64,000 nt of DNA from Pseudomonadota bacterium (GTDB lineage Bacteria > Pseudomonadota > Gammaproteobacteria > Magnimaribacterales > D2472). This document shows, in pieces, positions 9,651 to 21,337 of the stretch. The stretch spans positions 1 to 64,000 of the forward strand of contig JAOMBK010000001.1 in assembly GCA_028344535.1 (NCBI GenBank), in the 5' to 3' direction. Position 1 is the first letter of the stretch, and every line of letters begins with the position of its first letter. The position numbers and the translations under genes are program-made. The notes under the pieces were generated by a model. The model was given only the letters and a program-made list of their open reading frames with translations. It was not told the DNA's origin and searched no databases.

Positions 9651-10916
9651 ATGGCAATTAAGCTTGTAAGAGAATTTAAACAAAATCAACAGTTATCAAT
9701 AACTCCACAATTAAAAAAATCAATCGATCTTCTGCAGCTTTCAAGGCTTGAAATTATTAATAAAATTAACAATGAGATTGAAGAGAATCCTTTTCTTAAA
9801 AAGGATTTTGATAATGAGTCAACTTCAAGGTTTGATGATATGGATCTTTTGGAGAATTTGCCTAATGAATTAACTCTGCAAGATCATCTTGAAAGTCAGT
9901 TGCATGATATCAAGGTTAGCGATACAGAAAAAAAAATTGCATTAGTAATTATTCAATCCCTAGAAGAAAATGGGTTGCTTCAAATAGATCTAGATGAAAT
10001 AGAGGAGCTGATGGATTACGCGTACTCTATACAAGAAATTAAAAATGTCTTAAATAATATAATTCATGATCTAGAACCGGCTGGAGTTGGCGCAAGAAAT
10101 TTTAAAGAAACAATTTTTATACAATTAAAGAAACAGAAAATTCCAGTTGAGGAATTAGAAATTGCTAATAGAATTCTTTTTAATCCACAGTTTTCTAGCT
10201 TTGAAGATGCAAAAGCTCATTTGGCGACACATTGCTCTGAAGATGCAATCGAATCAGTTCTTGAAAAAATAAAACAGTGCGATCTTTCACCTGGTTTAGA
10301 ATTTGAATCCACGCATATTATCCAACCTGACTTAGAGATTATTCCTGATAATAATCAAAATCTTAATGTCGAATTTAAACAAGATAACTTTCCTTTAATC
10401 AGCCTTGATGAAGATTTAGAAAAATTAGTTAAAAATAAAAAAAATGGAGCAAGTAAAGAATTAAAAGAAAAAATAGGAGAAGCAAAATGGTTGATTAGGG
10501 CAATTAACAAAAGAAATGAAACTGTACAAAATGTAGGTACCTTAATTTGCAAAATACAGGCTGATTTTTTATCAAATAAATCTGCTGAATTAAAGCCTGT
10601 ATCAAATATTGAGCTAGCGAAAGAGTTGAAGATTAGCGCATCAACCGTTTCTAGAATCTTAAGATCAAAATATATACAAACACCCAAAGGTGCTGTTTCC
10701 ATGAAGTCACTGTTAGCTAGCTCTGTATCAAAAACTAGAAAAGTTACCCCAATGCAATTAATGGAAGAAATTAAAAAGATAGTTGCAGGGGAAAGAAAAA
10801 AATTAAGCGATCAAAAGATTTCAGATCTGCTTAATAAACGGGGATTTAATCTAGCTCGAAGAACAATCTCAAAATATAGAAAAAAAATAAATCTACCAAG
10901 TTCAAGAAATAGATAA
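9651..10916 (+). CDS. rpoN: RNA polymerase sigma-54 factor
   Basis: N-terminal QQLSITPQLKKSIDLLQLS; C-terminal RpoN box-like LARRTISKYRKKINLPSS. Confidence 0.95.
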   Translation: MAIKLVREFKQNQQLSITPQLKKSIDLLQLSRLEIINKINNEIEENPFLKKDFDNESTSRFDDMDLLENLPNELTLQDHLESQLHDIKVSDTEKKIALVIIQSLEENGLLQIDLDEIEELMDYAYSIQEIKNVLNNIIHDLEPAGVGARNFKETIFIQLKKQKIPVEELEIANRILFNPQFSSFEDAKAHLATHCSEDAIESVLEKIKQCDLSPGLEFESTHIIQPDLEIIPDNNQNLNVEFKQDNFPLISLDEDLEKLVKNKKNGASKELKEKIGEAKWLIRAINKRNETVQNVGTLICKIQADFLSNKSAELKPVSNIELAKELKISASTVSRILRSKYIQTPKGAVSMKSLLASSVSKTRKVTPMQLMEEIKKIVAGERKKLSDQKISDLLNKRGFNLARRTISKYRKKINLPSSRNR

Positions 10917-10940
10917 TTCATAATCTGGTGAGTTAGAATT

Positions 10941-12302
10941 GTGAGTATGAAAGAGATTGCCCCTCACCACTTCTCGTCTGAAGATCTTCTTAAAAGGATT
11001 CAGGGTCAAGAGGTTGAGCCCTCCATTAACCAAATTAAAAGAATTTTATCTGGCATGCATCCTTCTGAGGTAGCACACAGCATAGAATCTCTACCACCTA
11101 AAGAAAGGAAATTTTTATGGTCACTGATTGATACTCAAGATGAGGGTGAGATCATTGCTGAGTTACATGATGAAATTCAACAAGAGCTTATCTCAGAAAT
11201 TTCACCAGAAGAACTCATTACTATAATTGGTGACTTAGAGCTTGATGAAATTGTAGACATTCTTCAAATTCTTCCAAATCAAAAAACAGAAAATATTTTA
11301 TCTGCAATGTCGCAAAGGGATAGGCAGAGAATTCAAGAAGCACTAGAATATCCTGAAGATTCAGCTGGTGGGTTAATGAACACTGATATTATAAGTGTTA
11401 GGCCAAAGCATAACCTAGAGGTTGTAATGAGGTATCTTCGGGCTCAACGAGAGTTACCAAAAAATACTGATCAAATCTTTGTTGTTTCAAGAGAAAATAA
11501 ATATCTAGGCTCTTTACCAATTTCTTTAATCGTTGTTTCAGATCCTGGCCTGAATGTAAGAGAACTCATGGAAACTGAAACTCAACCATTGGACGCATAT
11601 TTAAATGATAAAGATGTATCAAGATTATTTGAACAAAATGATTGGGTCTCAGCGCCAGTAATAGATGATGAATCAAGATTGATTGGAAGAGTGACCATTG
11701 ATGATGTTGTTGATGTGATTATGGAAGATGCAGATCAAAATTTTCTTGGGATGGCTGGAGTGGCTGAGGACACATTTGCTGCGCCAGCAAGAGCGGCAAG
11801 AAGTAGAATTTTATGGCTATCGATCAATCTTCTAACAGCTTTCATAGCATCGATGACAATCAGCCTATTTCAAGCAACAATCGATGAGATAGTATATTTA
11901 GCTATTCTAATGCCTATTGTTGCAAGTATGGGTGGAGTTGCTGGCACCCAAACTTTGACGATTATGATTCGAGGATTAACACTTCAACAAATCAACCAAT
12001 CGAATCTAAAATGGTTATATAAACGGGAAATAGCGGTATCAATCGTAAATGGAATCCTATTATCCATCTTAGTTGGTGGAATTACCTATCTCTGGTTTGA
12101 TGACTTGATCATTGCAACTCTTATTTGTATAGCTATGGTTACAAATTTAATATTTTCAGCGATTGCAGGTATTTTTATACCCATAATTTTAAGAAAATTT
12201 AATCAAGATCCAGCAATTGCTGGAAGCGTTGTTGTAACGACTGTGACAGATGTAATAGGTTTCTTCTCTTTTCTTGGTCTTGCTACTGTATTTCTTGTTT
12301 AA
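10941..12302 (+). CDS. mgtE: Magnesium transporter MgtE
   Basis: N domain + CBS pair + 5 TM; GGVAGTQTLTIMIRGL; GTG start. Confidence 0.95.
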   Translation: MSMKEIAPHHFSSEDLLKRIQGQEVEPSINQIKRILSGMHPSEVAHSIESLPPKERKFLWSLIDTQDEGEIIAELHDEIQQELISEISPEELITIIGDLELDEIVDILQILPNQKTENILSAMSQRDRQRIQEALEYPEDSAGGLMNTDIISVRPKHNLEVVMRYLRAQRELPKNTDQIFVVSRENKYLGSLPISLIVVSDPGLNVRELMETETQPLDAYLNDKDVSRLFEQNDWVSAPVIDDESRLIGRVTIDDVVDVIMEDADQNFLGMAGVAEDTFAAPARAARSRILWLSINLLTAFIASMTISLFQATIDEIVYLAILMPIVASMGGVAGTQTLTIMIRGLTLQQINQSNLKWLYKREIAVSIVNGILLSILVGGITYLWFDDLIIATLICIAMVTNLIFSAIAGIFIPIILRKFNQDPAIAGSVVVTTVTDVIGFFSFLGLATVFLV

Positions 12303-15300
12303 CCCTTTCCAATTTTGGTTCTGCAATAGTGCCAAGAATTTCATATTGATAATTAGTAAGATTATTTATATCTTCTTCAAATATTTCATTTATCACAGCA
12401 GAGCCAGCAACGGCTGGAAGCCCGCCAAGGATTGCTGCATACCATGGTAAGTTTTCTCCCACTCGAATCCTCAAGTCTAAGTTAAGATCTAAATCATCCA
12501 GATTATTTTTAGAGTTTTTATTAATCTGACCTACCCACCTCATTTTTGCTGCATTTGTTTCAATGAATAGTGGTGATACTAATCGAAGCTTTGACTTACT
12601 AAATAGCAAATCTCCCTCAACCCTTCCCAATTGCGTAGAAGTAAACTCATCAATTGAGAGATCTAAGTTTGCTAACTTGCCAAGGATATTTCTTAAATTT
12701 AGAACACCGAGTAGATTAAATGCTAATGAATCAGAGATAGAATCTTGAATTACTAAATCTTTCAAAATAAAATCGCTCTCCCCCTCTATATGACTTAAAG
12801 TTGAGAGCTCCTTCCATTGTAGGTTTATAAATCCATTAAAATAAGAAAAATCTGCGACATCACTTAAGTATGGAATTTTATTCGAATCTTTAATCAGAAA
12901 ATCTCCTCTAATTTTATAGAGAGGCTTCACTTTATCGACTGAAAAATATGCACTTGAAGATTTATGTGACGGATTGATAGATACCAGATTTGAAGTTAAT
13001 TTAATATTATTAGCTGAAAAATTCTTTTGATCATTTACAAGGTAGACATCAAGATCTTTAATCTTAATTTTACTAAAAGAAGAGTTTTTAACTATCAATC
13101 TTGAATTTATTGCTATACCAGAGGTTGATTGTGATGTATTGATAAATTCTATATCAGGAATAATGGAGTCTTTTATCTCTATTCTCATAAAACCTGTCTG
13201 ATCCATCTTGAGGTTCAAATTAAGCCTATCTGCAGCTAAATTACCTTTAATTCCTGAGTTGTTTAAGTCAAATAAACCAGAAAAATCAGCAAAGTTATTA
13301 TTAAAAAGTTTAAAATTTTTAATATCGAAGGCCAGTTTTTTAATGTTTAATGATGCTGATTCATTGTTAGTAGGCAACAAAGAAATTAATAGATTTTCAT
13401 CAAAAAATTGTGAATAAAGATACATATTCAATCCAGGCTCGACATTAAAACTCTTATACTTATTAGGGAGTTTTTTGCCTATAGAAATATATCCATCATA
13501 TTTGATTAAGTTTTTAATATGCATATCTAGTTTTTGATTGGTAATTTTTAGCGATGGATTTGAAAAATTGCTGATTGAAATTTCTGTAGGCAATCTTATT
13601 AATTTATTTTTTGAAAGCTCATTTAATGGCGAATTTAGCTCAATATTTTTTAGATCAGAATTTAGCCTTAAGATTGGTAGGGAGTCTTTTTGAATATTTA
13701 GATCAATCTTAAAAAAATCATTACCGGAAACCTGAAGATAGGGTGAATCTGAAATAAAGTTCGCTGCATCTAATTTGATATTTCCAGATAAAGTTAAATC
13801 ATATTTATTTGTTAAGCCTGTGCCCAAAAGATTGACTGACATTTCCTCTTTCATAAATGTTGATGGTAATAATCCGTGGATTAAATCTAAATCAACAATG
13901 AAGATTTTTGCCTGATCAAATTGAATCTTATGAGACTGAAGTATTGGTACAAAAAAATTTTTTGTTTTGACTGAAATGGCATTATTGAATTTCAAAGCAG
14001 AAAGTTTCATTTCACCTTTGTGTTCTGCATACATATCAGGAAAATTAAAGCTCTCTGCTCCTATGCTGAATGCATTCTTAAGATCAATTGATTTCATATT
14101 ATGCAAAGAATAAAAGCTGAGCTTTTTAGTTTTATAATTAATTAACCCATAAGCTTCATCATAGGAAAAATTTACAGCTTTGCCGGAAGGAGAAAAAATA
14201 TATAGATTTTTATTATCAACTTCAATTATTGCTCTAGCAAAGTCAATCGCTGAATCTCTATTAAGCACTAATTTTGATTCATTGATTGATATTTTTGCTT
14301 TCAAATCAGCATTAAGGCCAATGCTAGGAATAAAGTAGTTAAAATAAATTGAATTTTTAATTCCTAGATTAATGCTTCTATCAATATATGAACTCGCCTC
14401 TTTCAGGGATTTGGGAAGCGAAAATGTAATTAAGTCTTTTGAAATATCATGCCCTTTGAGCTCAATTGATAAAGGGTTGCTTTGCTCGGGATTAATCTTA
14501 AAAGCGAGATCTATTCCAGCGGATTTATTGTTAATGCGAGCTTTTAGATCAAAAACGGAACCATAAAGATTTCCCTCTCCAGAAATTGATACTGGAATGA
14601 GGTTTTGATTATAGTTTTTAAGTATGGCGGAATTGGAATCTACTAAGAATTTTATCTTATTTCCATAGCCAGAAAAGTCCCCACTAAGATTATTGATTTC
14701 TTTGAAATAAAGGTCATTAATATCTATATCCTTTACAAATCCAGAATATTTTGGAAGGAAGGCATCGAATGATAGAAAAAAATTTTCAATAACTAAATTG
14801 GATATCTTCAATGTCTTGCTTTGTAAAATCTGAGGCGAAAGAAAAAATCTTGGAACTGCTAAAGTTTTTTGATGAAGATTAATTTGAATTGGATATTCTT
14901 CATCTATTAATGGGTGTAAAAATTCAGTTAATGATAATGTGCCTATATTTTCTTGAGACTGGAAATGAAAAGATCCTTTATTTTGGTTAATTGATAAGGA
15001 TTTAAAAGATAGACTGCTGGAGTTAAAAGAGCCCTTAATGTTTGATTGCTTGTCCTTCAATTCACCAAGTGCATTGATTTGGAATGCCAAATCTTTAACA
15101 GGCGAAGCATTAAAAGCAGGAATAAAAGTTAGCCATTCATGTGAATGAAGGTTTAATGAGAAACGATAAGAGCCCTCAAAACTATTCACAGCAATGGTAC
15201 TTAATTGATTGTTATGCAAAAAACTAAGCTGACCAGAAATTGATCTTGAAAAGTCTCTCAAAAGATCGCCATTGATTTCAAATATTAAATCATCAATTTC

Positions 15301-15723
15301 GTATTTAAAATTTTTAAATGACAATGAAAATTTATCACTAAGATTTACCATGGAACTTGGAGATGAATTACTGGTTCGAATATTTGAGCTATCAAAGTAA
15401 CCATCTTTTATGACGATGCTATTAACAGAAAGAAAGTTAAAAAGGTTATGAGGTTTTAAAGAGAATCCCAGTTCTAATTCTTTAGCCTGAATTAGCACCT
15501 TATCATTGCGCATGATCTGAAAATTATTAAAAATCAAATTCCTATGCAAAGCATTTCCAGAGTTTTGAAGTGTAGAAAACTCTATTGAATGAGTGGTCAA
15601 AACATGCCGATCAATGCTTTGAATTAGGCTCAAAGGTGAGAAAACCAGGATTGTAAGAAATAAAAAAAATATCCAACTTGCAATACTCAGGCAAATTGCA
15701 GAGACACTCAATAACTTTTTCAT
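12283..15723 (-). CDS. yhdP: YhdP/AsmA-like family large envelope protein (TIGR02099-like)
   Basis: 1146 aa, single N-terminal TM, beta-rich repeats, C-terminal GGLPAVAGSAVINEIFEEDINNLTNYQYEILGTIAEP; downstream of mreBCD. Confidence 0.8.
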   Translation of the reverse strand: MKKLLSVSAICLSIASWIFFLFLTILVFSPLSLIQSIDRHVLTTHSIEFSTLQNSGNALHRNLIFNNFQIMRNDKVLIQAKELELGFSLKPHNLFNFLSVNSIVIKDGYFDSSNIRTSNSSPSSMVNLSDKFSLSFKNFKYEIDDLIFEINGDLLRDFSRSISGQLSFLHNNQLSTIAVNSFEGSYRFSLNLHSHEWLTFIPAFNASPVKDLAFQINALGELKDKQSNIKGSFNSSSLSFKSLSINQNKGSFHFQSQENIGTLSLTEFLHPLIDEEYPIQINLHQKTLAVPRFFLSPQILQSKTLKISNLVIENFFLSFDAFLPKYSGFVKDIDINDLYFKEINNLSGDFSGYGNKIKFLVDSNSAILKNYNQNLIPVSISGEGNLYGSVFDLKARINNKSAGIDLAFKINPEQSNPLSIELKGHDISKDLITFSLPKSLKEASSYIDRSINLGIKNSIYFNYFIPSIGLNADLKAKISINESKLVLNRDSAIDFARAIIEVDNKNLYIFSPSGKAVNFSYDEAYGLINYKTKKLSFYSLHNMKSIDLKNAFSIGAESFNFPDMYAEHKGEMKLSALKFNNAISVKTKNFFVPILQSHKIQFDQAKIFIVDLDLIHGLLPSTFMKEEMSVNLLGTGLTNKYDLTLSGNIKLDAANFISDSPYLQVSGNDFFKIDLNIQKDSLPILRLNSDLKNIELNSPLNELSKNKLIRLPTEISISNFSNPSLKITNQKLDMHIKNLIKYDGYISIGKKLPNKYKSFNVEPGLNMYLYSQFFDENLLISLLPTNNESASLNIKKLAFDIKNFKLFNNNFADFSGLFDLNNSGIKGNLAADRLNLNLKMDQTGFMRIEIKDSIIPDIEFINTSQSTSGIAINSRLIVKNSSFSKIKIKDLDVYLVNDQKNFSANNIKLTSNLVSINPSHKSSSAYFSVDKVKPLYKIRGDFLIKDSNKIPYLSDVADFSYFNGFINLQWKELSTLSHIEGESDFILKDLVIQDSISDSLAFNLLGVLNLRNILGKLANLDLSIDEFTSTQLGRVEGDLLFSKSKLRLVSPLFIETNAAKMRWVGQINKNSKNNLDDLDLNLDLRIRVGENLPWYAAILGGLPAVAGSAVINEIFEEDINNLTNYQYEILGTIAEPKLERVKQEIQ

Positions 15724-15734
15724 GTTTTATAAAT

Positions 15735-16217
15735 TTAAAAAATACTTCTTCGAAAAGCTCTCATAATTAAATAAAGTCCTACCCATAAAACTGCATTAAT
15801 TAGAAAGCTGAGTATCAAGACAATATAAGAGTAATTATTGGGAGAAAGCAAAAGGTACTTACATGCTATGTAAAATGTAGATGAGCCTGAGAAGAAAACT
15901 GATAGCTGAAAATAAGAAAAAATTCTAAAACGAAAAACATATAAGTGAATTAAGTAAGATATTGCAATAAAAAACAGCATATTAAAACCAATCACATTTG
16001 AAAAAAGTAAATCAGCAACTAGCCCATAAAATAATGCTGCAGAGCTATGCAATTTCTCTGGAATTGCAAAAACCCAATATGCAAAAATTAAAAAACCAAA
16101 ATTTAATTCCAAATATAATTTTATAGTTAGGGGGTTCAGGAAATCATCTATCCAAAATCCTAAAATAATAGTTGAAAGAATAATGAGGTGATTGCTAAAT
16201 TTCATCAGCCTCTTCAC
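15735..16217 (-). CDS. mreD: Rod shape-determining protein MreD
   Basis: Multi-TM small protein directly downstream of mreC. Confidence 0.85.
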   Translation of the reverse strand: MKRLMKFSNHLIILSTIILGFWIDDFLNPLTIKLYLELNFGFLIFAYWVFAIPEKLHSSAALFYGLVADLLFSNVIGFNMLFFIAISYLIHLYVFRFRIFSYFQLSVFFSGSSTFYIACKYLLLSPNNYSYIVLILSFLINAVLWVGLYLIMRAFRRSIF

Positions 16218-17037
16218 TCATAATGCCATAGAAGGTTTCTTCAAGGGGGTTTGCTTTTAGAGTTATCAAAACCTCGACCTCATTGATTGAAAATGAAGTA
16301 ATAGCTGAAATAAAACCAATTTCTATATCTTTCAAAAAAACTCCGCCTAATCCAGATGTATAGACGACATCACCAATCTGATTTTTAAAATTTTTGTTAT
16401 TTTTATTTAGTTTGCAAAAAATTAACATCGGCTTGCCTTTGCCTCTAGCATCACAGTACAAAAAATTCGATTTAATGGGCAGTACGTGACTCGTATCTGA
16501 TAAAAGAATAACTTCAATAAAATTTAAATAGGTATCTTTTGTTTGACCTACAATTGATCTGCCTGCAAAGACTGGAGCATTTTTACCTACTGAGACATTT
16601 CTAGTATTTTGTAAAAAAACTCTATGTGTTGAGCAACAAAGATAATTTCGCAGATCTATTGAAGCGATTTTATATATATCAACATCATCATTTTTGAGTG
16701 AATTAATTAAACCCTTATGAAAATTAATAATTTGGATCTTCTCTTCATTATCTTTTCTATGGATGAAATCCTTTGTCCTGATTTGCAGAATTTTTTCTTT
16801 TAGTTCCTTATTTTCTTGTAAGATAATTTTATTTCTTTGGAAAGAGGAAAATGTCTCGCCAATATTTTCAAATATGCCATTAGAAATCATCTTGGCATAT
16901 AGTGTAGAAGCATTAACAAAACCTCTCAAAGGAGCAAATGCTCCATAGCTAATATCACTAAATAACAGTAAAGCTGAGAGGGAAAAACCAATTGCGTAAT
17001 TTCTTACTGGAGTATATGTAGGCGTAGATCTCGCCAT
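16195..17037 (-). CDS. mreC: Rod shape-determining protein MreC
   Basis: N-terminal TM, coiled coil, GKNAPVFAGRSIVGQ; between mreB and mreD. Confidence 0.92.
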   Translation of the reverse strand: MARSTPTYTPVRNYAIGFSLSALLLFSDISYGAFAPLRGFVNASTLYAKMISNGIFENIGETFSSFQRNKIILQENKELKEKILQIRTKDFIHRKDNEEKIQIINFHKGLINSLKNDDVDIYKIASIDLRNYLCCSTHRVFLQNTRNVSVGKNAPVFAGRSIVGQTKDTYLNFIEVILLSDTSHVLPIKSNFLYCDARGKGKPMLIFCKLNKNNKNFKNQIGDVVYTSGLGGVFLKDIEIGFISAITSFSINEVEVLITLKANPLEETFYGIMSEEADEI

Positions 17038-17047
17038 ATTTAATTAA

Positions 17048-18097
17048 TTATTCTGTTGAAAGTAAATCAATATTGTACTTGTCAATAATTTCAAGAGCCT
17101 TGCCGCCACCTCTTGCTACACATGTTAACGGATCTTCAGCACAAATTACTGGGATTCCAGTAGAGGAAGAAATTAATTTATCTAAATCTCTCATCAATGC
17201 TCCCCCACCCGTCAGAACAATGCCTCTTTCAGCAATATCTGCTGCAAGCTCTGGAGGAGAAAGCTCAAGAGCATTTCTGATAGCTCTTACCATCCCAGAT
17301 AAAGGATCTCGCATAGCCTCATATACTTGAGAGCTTTTTAATGTAAAAGTTTCCGGGATTCCTTCTGCTAAGTTACGTCCAGTTACATTCATTTCCAGGT
17401 CTTCTGAATCAGGAGATGCACACCCAATAGTATATTTAATTTTTTCAGCAGTGGATTCTCCAATAACGCAGCCATAATTTCTTCTAACCCAAGAAGTGAT
17501 TGAGCTATCCATGAGATCTCCGCCAATTTTAACTGACTCAGCATATACAACCCCATTCAAAGAAAGAATGGCAATTTCAGAAGTTCCTCCGCCAATATCC
17601 ACTACCATATTACCATTAGCTTCTTCAACGGGAAGACCAGCGCCAATAGCAGCAGCCATAGGCTCTTCTATCAATTTCACATCTCTTGCTCCAGCACCCA
17701 AGACAGATTCTCTAATAGCCCTTCTTTCTACTTGAGTAGATCTACAAGGCACACATACAAGAACTCTGGGGCTAGGTTTAATAAATCTTTGCTCATGAAC
17801 TTTTGCTATAAAATGTTGAAGCATTTTTTCTGTAACTTGAAAGTCGGCAATTACCCCTTCTGATAAAGGTCTAATAGCTTTAATATTTCCAGGTGTTCTT
17901 CCAAGCATTTTTTTAGCCTCATGCCCAACCGCAACAACTGTTTTTTGACCTCGGCTTTCACGAATTGCCACAACAGAAGGCTCATTTAGGACTATTCCTA
18001 TGTCCTTTGTATAAATTAAAGTATTTGCTGTACCTAAATCGATTGATAAATCATTAGAAAATAGGCCACGAACAGTTTTAAATAGATTGAAATCCAC
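17048..18097 (-). CDS. mreB: Rod shape-determining protein MreB
   Basis: [29 protein letters not shown]. Confidence 0.98.
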   Translation of the reverse strand: MDFNLFKTVRGLFSNDLSIDLGTANTLIYTKDIGIVLNEPSVVAIRESRGQKTVVAVGHEAKKMLGRTPGNIKAIRPLSEGVIADFQVTEKMLQHFIAKVHEQRFIKPSPRVLVCVPCRSTQVERRAIRESVLGAGARDVKLIEEPMAAAIGAGLPVEEANGNMVVDIGGGTSEIAILSLNGVVYAESVKIGGDLMDSSITSWVRRNYGCVIGESTAEKIKYTIGCASPDSEDLEMNVTGRNLAEGIPETFTLKSSQVYEAMRDPLSGMVRAIRNALELSPPELAADIAERGIVLTGGGALMRDLDKLISSSTGIPVICAEDPLTCVARGGGKALEIIDKYNIDLLSTE

Positions 18098-18170
18098 TAT
18101 GATATTCCCTGTAAATTCATTTTAAGATGCTTTTAGTTTAATATTGCGCATCAGAAATAAATAATATCAT

Positions 18171-18452
18171 ATGGACCAAGAAACAGTCAGAACTATTTGC
18201 TATCTTGCAAGGCTAGAAATAGGCCAAAATAAATCTAATAAAATACAAAAAGATCTTGAGACAATTATTGAACTCATTGGAGGGTTGCAAAATATTGATA
18301 CTTCTGACATTGAGCCCCTATATAGTCCGCTTGAGATGACAGCCACTACTCATGAAGATGTCGTCAATTCTGATAACAAGAAAGGTAAATTTCTTGAAAA
18401 TGCGCCTGCATCAAATGAGGACTACTTTCTTGTCCCAAGAGTTGTTGAATGA
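18171..18452 (+). CDS. gatC: Asp-tRNA(Asn)/Glu-tRNA(Gln) amidotransferase subunit C
   Basis: Short ORF, ...[15 protein letters not shown]..., followed by gatA with ATGA overlap. Confidence 0.93.
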   Translation: MDQETVRTICYLARLEIGQNKSNKIQKDLETIIELIGGLQNIDTSDIEPLYSPLEMTATTHEDVVNSDNKKGKFLENAPASNEDYFLVPRVVE

Positions 18453-19909
18453 CTATACAGTTCAAATCCATTGCTGAGCTTCGAGGAATGCTTGATGAGA
18501 AGCTAATTTCCGTTTCAGAACTAACCAAAGAAACTTTTCTATTGGCTAAAAAATATCAAGAATTAAATTGTTTCGTAACGATGAATGAGGAATTTGCTAC
18601 TAAAAAAGCTAGTACTATTGCCTCTGGTGATCAAACTTCTTCATTGCTTAAAGGAATTCCTCTAGCGCAAAAAGATTTATTTTGTACAGAGGGGTTAAGA
18701 ACAACTTGCTCCTCAAAAATCCTTTCAGATTTTATTCCTCCATATACTGCGACAGCTGTAAAAAAACTTGAGGATGCTGGGTCTATTACAATTGGTAAAA
18801 CAAATATGGATGAGTTTGCAATGGGCTCCTCTAATGAAACTAGCTTTTTTGGTAATGTGCATAATCCTTGGAAGAAAGGATATGTTCCAGGAGGGAGTTC
18901 AGGCGGATCAGCTGCAGCAGTTGCCGCCGGGATTGTGCCAGGTGCAACCGGAACAGATACAGGAGGATCAATTCGTCAGCCAGCTGCGCATTGCGGAATA
19001 ACTGGATTAAAACCAACATATGGAAGAGTTTCTAGATGGGGGATGATTGCCTTTGCCTCAAGTCTTGATCAAGCAGGACCACTAGCTAGAACAGCTGAGG
19101 ACTGCGCAATATTGTTAAATTTAATGTCAGGGCATGATGAGAAAGACACCACTTCATTAAATTCAGAAGTTCCAAATTTTCTGACAAATATCAATCAGTC
19201 TATAGATGGTTTAAAAATAGGTATTATTAAGGAATTTAATCTAGGTGATCTAGATTCTGAAGTTCAAGCTCAGTTTGAAGAGTCGAAAAAGACTTACGAA
19301 AAACTAGGCGCTCAATTTCTAGAAGTCTCACTTCCAAATATCTCGGCGTCCGTTCCAACATACTACTCTATTGCTCCAGCAGAGTGCTCATCAAATCTAT
19401 CACGATTTGATGGAGTCCGCTTTGGGCATAGAGCAGAAAATACTGATGATTTAAATGACCTTTACATAAAATCAAGAAGTGAGGGTTTTGGAGATGAGGT
19501 CAAAAGAAGAATCTTGATTGGGACCTATGCCCTTTCTGCAGGATACTATGATGCATACTATAAAAAGGCCCAACAAGTTAGAAGATTAATTAAAAATGAT
19601 TTTGATCATGTGTTTAAAACAGTAGATGTTTTAATGACGCCAACCTCACCTAACACCGCCTTTGAATTTGGAAGTAAGGGTACCCAAAATCCAGTTGAAC
19701 TATACCTTGAAGATCTTTTTACCATTTCATCAAACTTGGCAGGTCTGCCTGCGATATCTATTCCTCATGGACAAGTTCATTCGCTTCCAGTTGGACTTCA
19801 ATTAATTGGAAACTTTCTTAAAGAAGATCGGCTACTGAATATAGCTCATGTTTTTCAAAAAAACACAGACTTTCATCTTGCACAACCTAATTTAGAGGAT
19901 TTTTCATGA
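18449..19909 (+). CDS. gatA: Asp-tRNA(Asn)/Glu-tRNA(Gln) amidotransferase subunit A
   Basis: Amidase signature [33 protein letters not shown]. Confidence 0.97.
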   Translation: MTIQFKSIAELRGMLDEKLISVSELTKETFLLAKKYQELNCFVTMNEEFATKKASTIASGDQTSSLLKGIPLAQKDLFCTEGLRTTCSSKILSDFIPPYTATAVKKLEDAGSITIGKTNMDEFAMGSSNETSFFGNVHNPWKKGYVPGGSSGGSAAAVAAGIVPGATGTDTGGSIRQPAAHCGITGLKPTYGRVSRWGMIAFASSLDQAGPLARTAEDCAILLNLMSGHDEKDTTSLNSEVPNFLTNINQSIDGLKIGIIKEFNLGDLDSEVQAQFEESKKTYEKLGAQFLEVSLPNISASVPTYYSIAPAECSSNLSRFDGVRFGHRAENTDDLNDLYIKSRSEGFGDEVKRRILIGTYALSAGYYDAYYKKAQQVRRLIKNDFDHVFKTVDVLMTPTSPNTAFEFGSKGTQNPVELYLEDLFTISSNLAGLPAISIPHGQVHSLPVGLQLIGNFLKEDRLLNIAHVFQKNTDFHLAQPNLEDFS

Positions 19910-21336
19910 GTTGGGAAACTGTCATAGGGCTTGAAACACACGTTCAACTATCAACAAAAACAAAGCTATTTTCAAGAGCATCCACTACTTTTGGAGCCAG
20001 CCCAAACACAAATGTAAACCTTGTAGATTGCGGTCTTCCAGGGGTTCTTCCATCAGTAAATAAAGAAGCATTTTATAAAGCTATTAGATTTGGTATGGCT
20101 ATTAATGCTCAAATTAATCAAACATCTATCTTTGACAGAAAAAACTACTTTTATGCTGACTTGCCTAAGGGCTACCAAATAACACAAATGGATTTGCCGA
20201 TTGTTTTAGGAGGCTCAATAGAAATTGTTTCTGAAGAATTAGTAAAGACTATAAACATTACCCGAGCGCACTTAGAGGAAGATGCTGGGAAATCAATCCA
20301 TGATGAATATGATGGCTTTTCCGCAATAGATCTCAATAGAGCAGGAACTCCTCTCTTAGAAATAGTCTCAGAACCAGAAATATCGAGTGCTAAAGAAGCT
20401 GTTGCATATATGAAAGCAATGCATCAGCTCGTAACCTATTTAGATGTATCTGATGGAAACATGGCACAAGGCTCACTAAGGTGTGATGCCAATGTATCAA
20501 TTAGAAAAAAGGGTTATAAGGAGCTTGGCACTAGAACAGAGATTAAAAATATTAATTCTTTTAAATTTATTGAAAAAGCCATTAATTTTGAGATTAAAAG
20601 ACAAATTAAAATCCTTGAAAAGGGAGAAAAGGTTGTTCAAGAAACAAGACTTTACGATAGTTCCAAAGATGAAACACGGCCAATGCGATCGAAAGAATTT
20701 GCTAATGACTATAGATATTTTCCAGAACCCGATCTTTTGCCAGTTGTGATATCTGATGAAGAAATTCAAAAAATTAAAGATGAATTTCCGGAACTACCAA
20801 ATGAAAAAGAAATTCGCTTTCAAAAACAGTTTGAATTATCAGCCTATGACGCTCAAATTATCGCATCCTCAAAATCAATGGCTGATTTTTTTGAGAAAAC
20901 TGCAAAACAAACAAAAAACTACCCCCTACTATCAAATTGGTTAATAGGTGAAGTAAGTGCATATCTAAATAAAGAGCTCATAGAAATCAATGAATCAAAG
21001 TTAAGCGTAGAGAATGTTGCAACGTTAATAAATAGAATTGATGATCAGACTATTTCAGGCAAAATTGCTAAAACTATATTTGAAGAGATGTGTATCAATG
21101 GAGCTTCGCCAGACGACATCATTGAATCTCAGGGCTTAAAACAAATCTCTGATGATGGTGCTATCGAAGAAATTATTGATACTGTTATTAAAGATAATGC
21201 TGCGCAAGTCGAGGCTTATCTTCAAGGAAAAGATAAACTCTTTGGCTTTTTTGTTGGGCAAGTAATGAAATTGACTCAGGGCAAAGCCAACCCTAAAGCT
21301 GTTAATACAATCTTAAAAGAAAAATTAAAGAAGTAG
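19906..21336 (+). CDS. gatB: Asp-tRNA(Asn)/Glu-tRNA(Gln) amidotransferase subunit B
   Basis: [38 protein letters not shown]. Confidence 0.97.
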   Translation: MSWETVIGLETHVQLSTKTKLFSRASTTFGASPNTNVNLVDCGLPGVLPSVNKEAFYKAIRFGMAINAQINQTSIFDRKNYFYADLPKGYQITQMDLPIVLGGSIEIVSEELVKTINITRAHLEEDAGKSIHDEYDGFSAIDLNRAGTPLLEIVSEPEISSAKEAVAYMKAMHQLVTYLDVSDGNMAQGSLRCDANVSIRKKGYKELGTRTEIKNINSFKFIEKAINFEIKRQIKILEKGEKVVQETRLYDSSKDETRPMRSKEFANDYRYFPEPDLLPVVISDEEIQKIKDEFPELPNEKEIRFQKQFELSAYDAQIIASSKSMADFFEKTAKQTKNYPLLSNWLIGEVSAYLNKELIEINESKLSVENVATLINRIDDQTISGKIAKTIFEEMCINGASPDDIIESQGLKQISDDGAIEEIIDTVIKDNAAQVEAYLQGKDKLFGFFVGQVMKLTQGKANPKAVNTILKEKLKK

Positions 21337-21337
21337 C

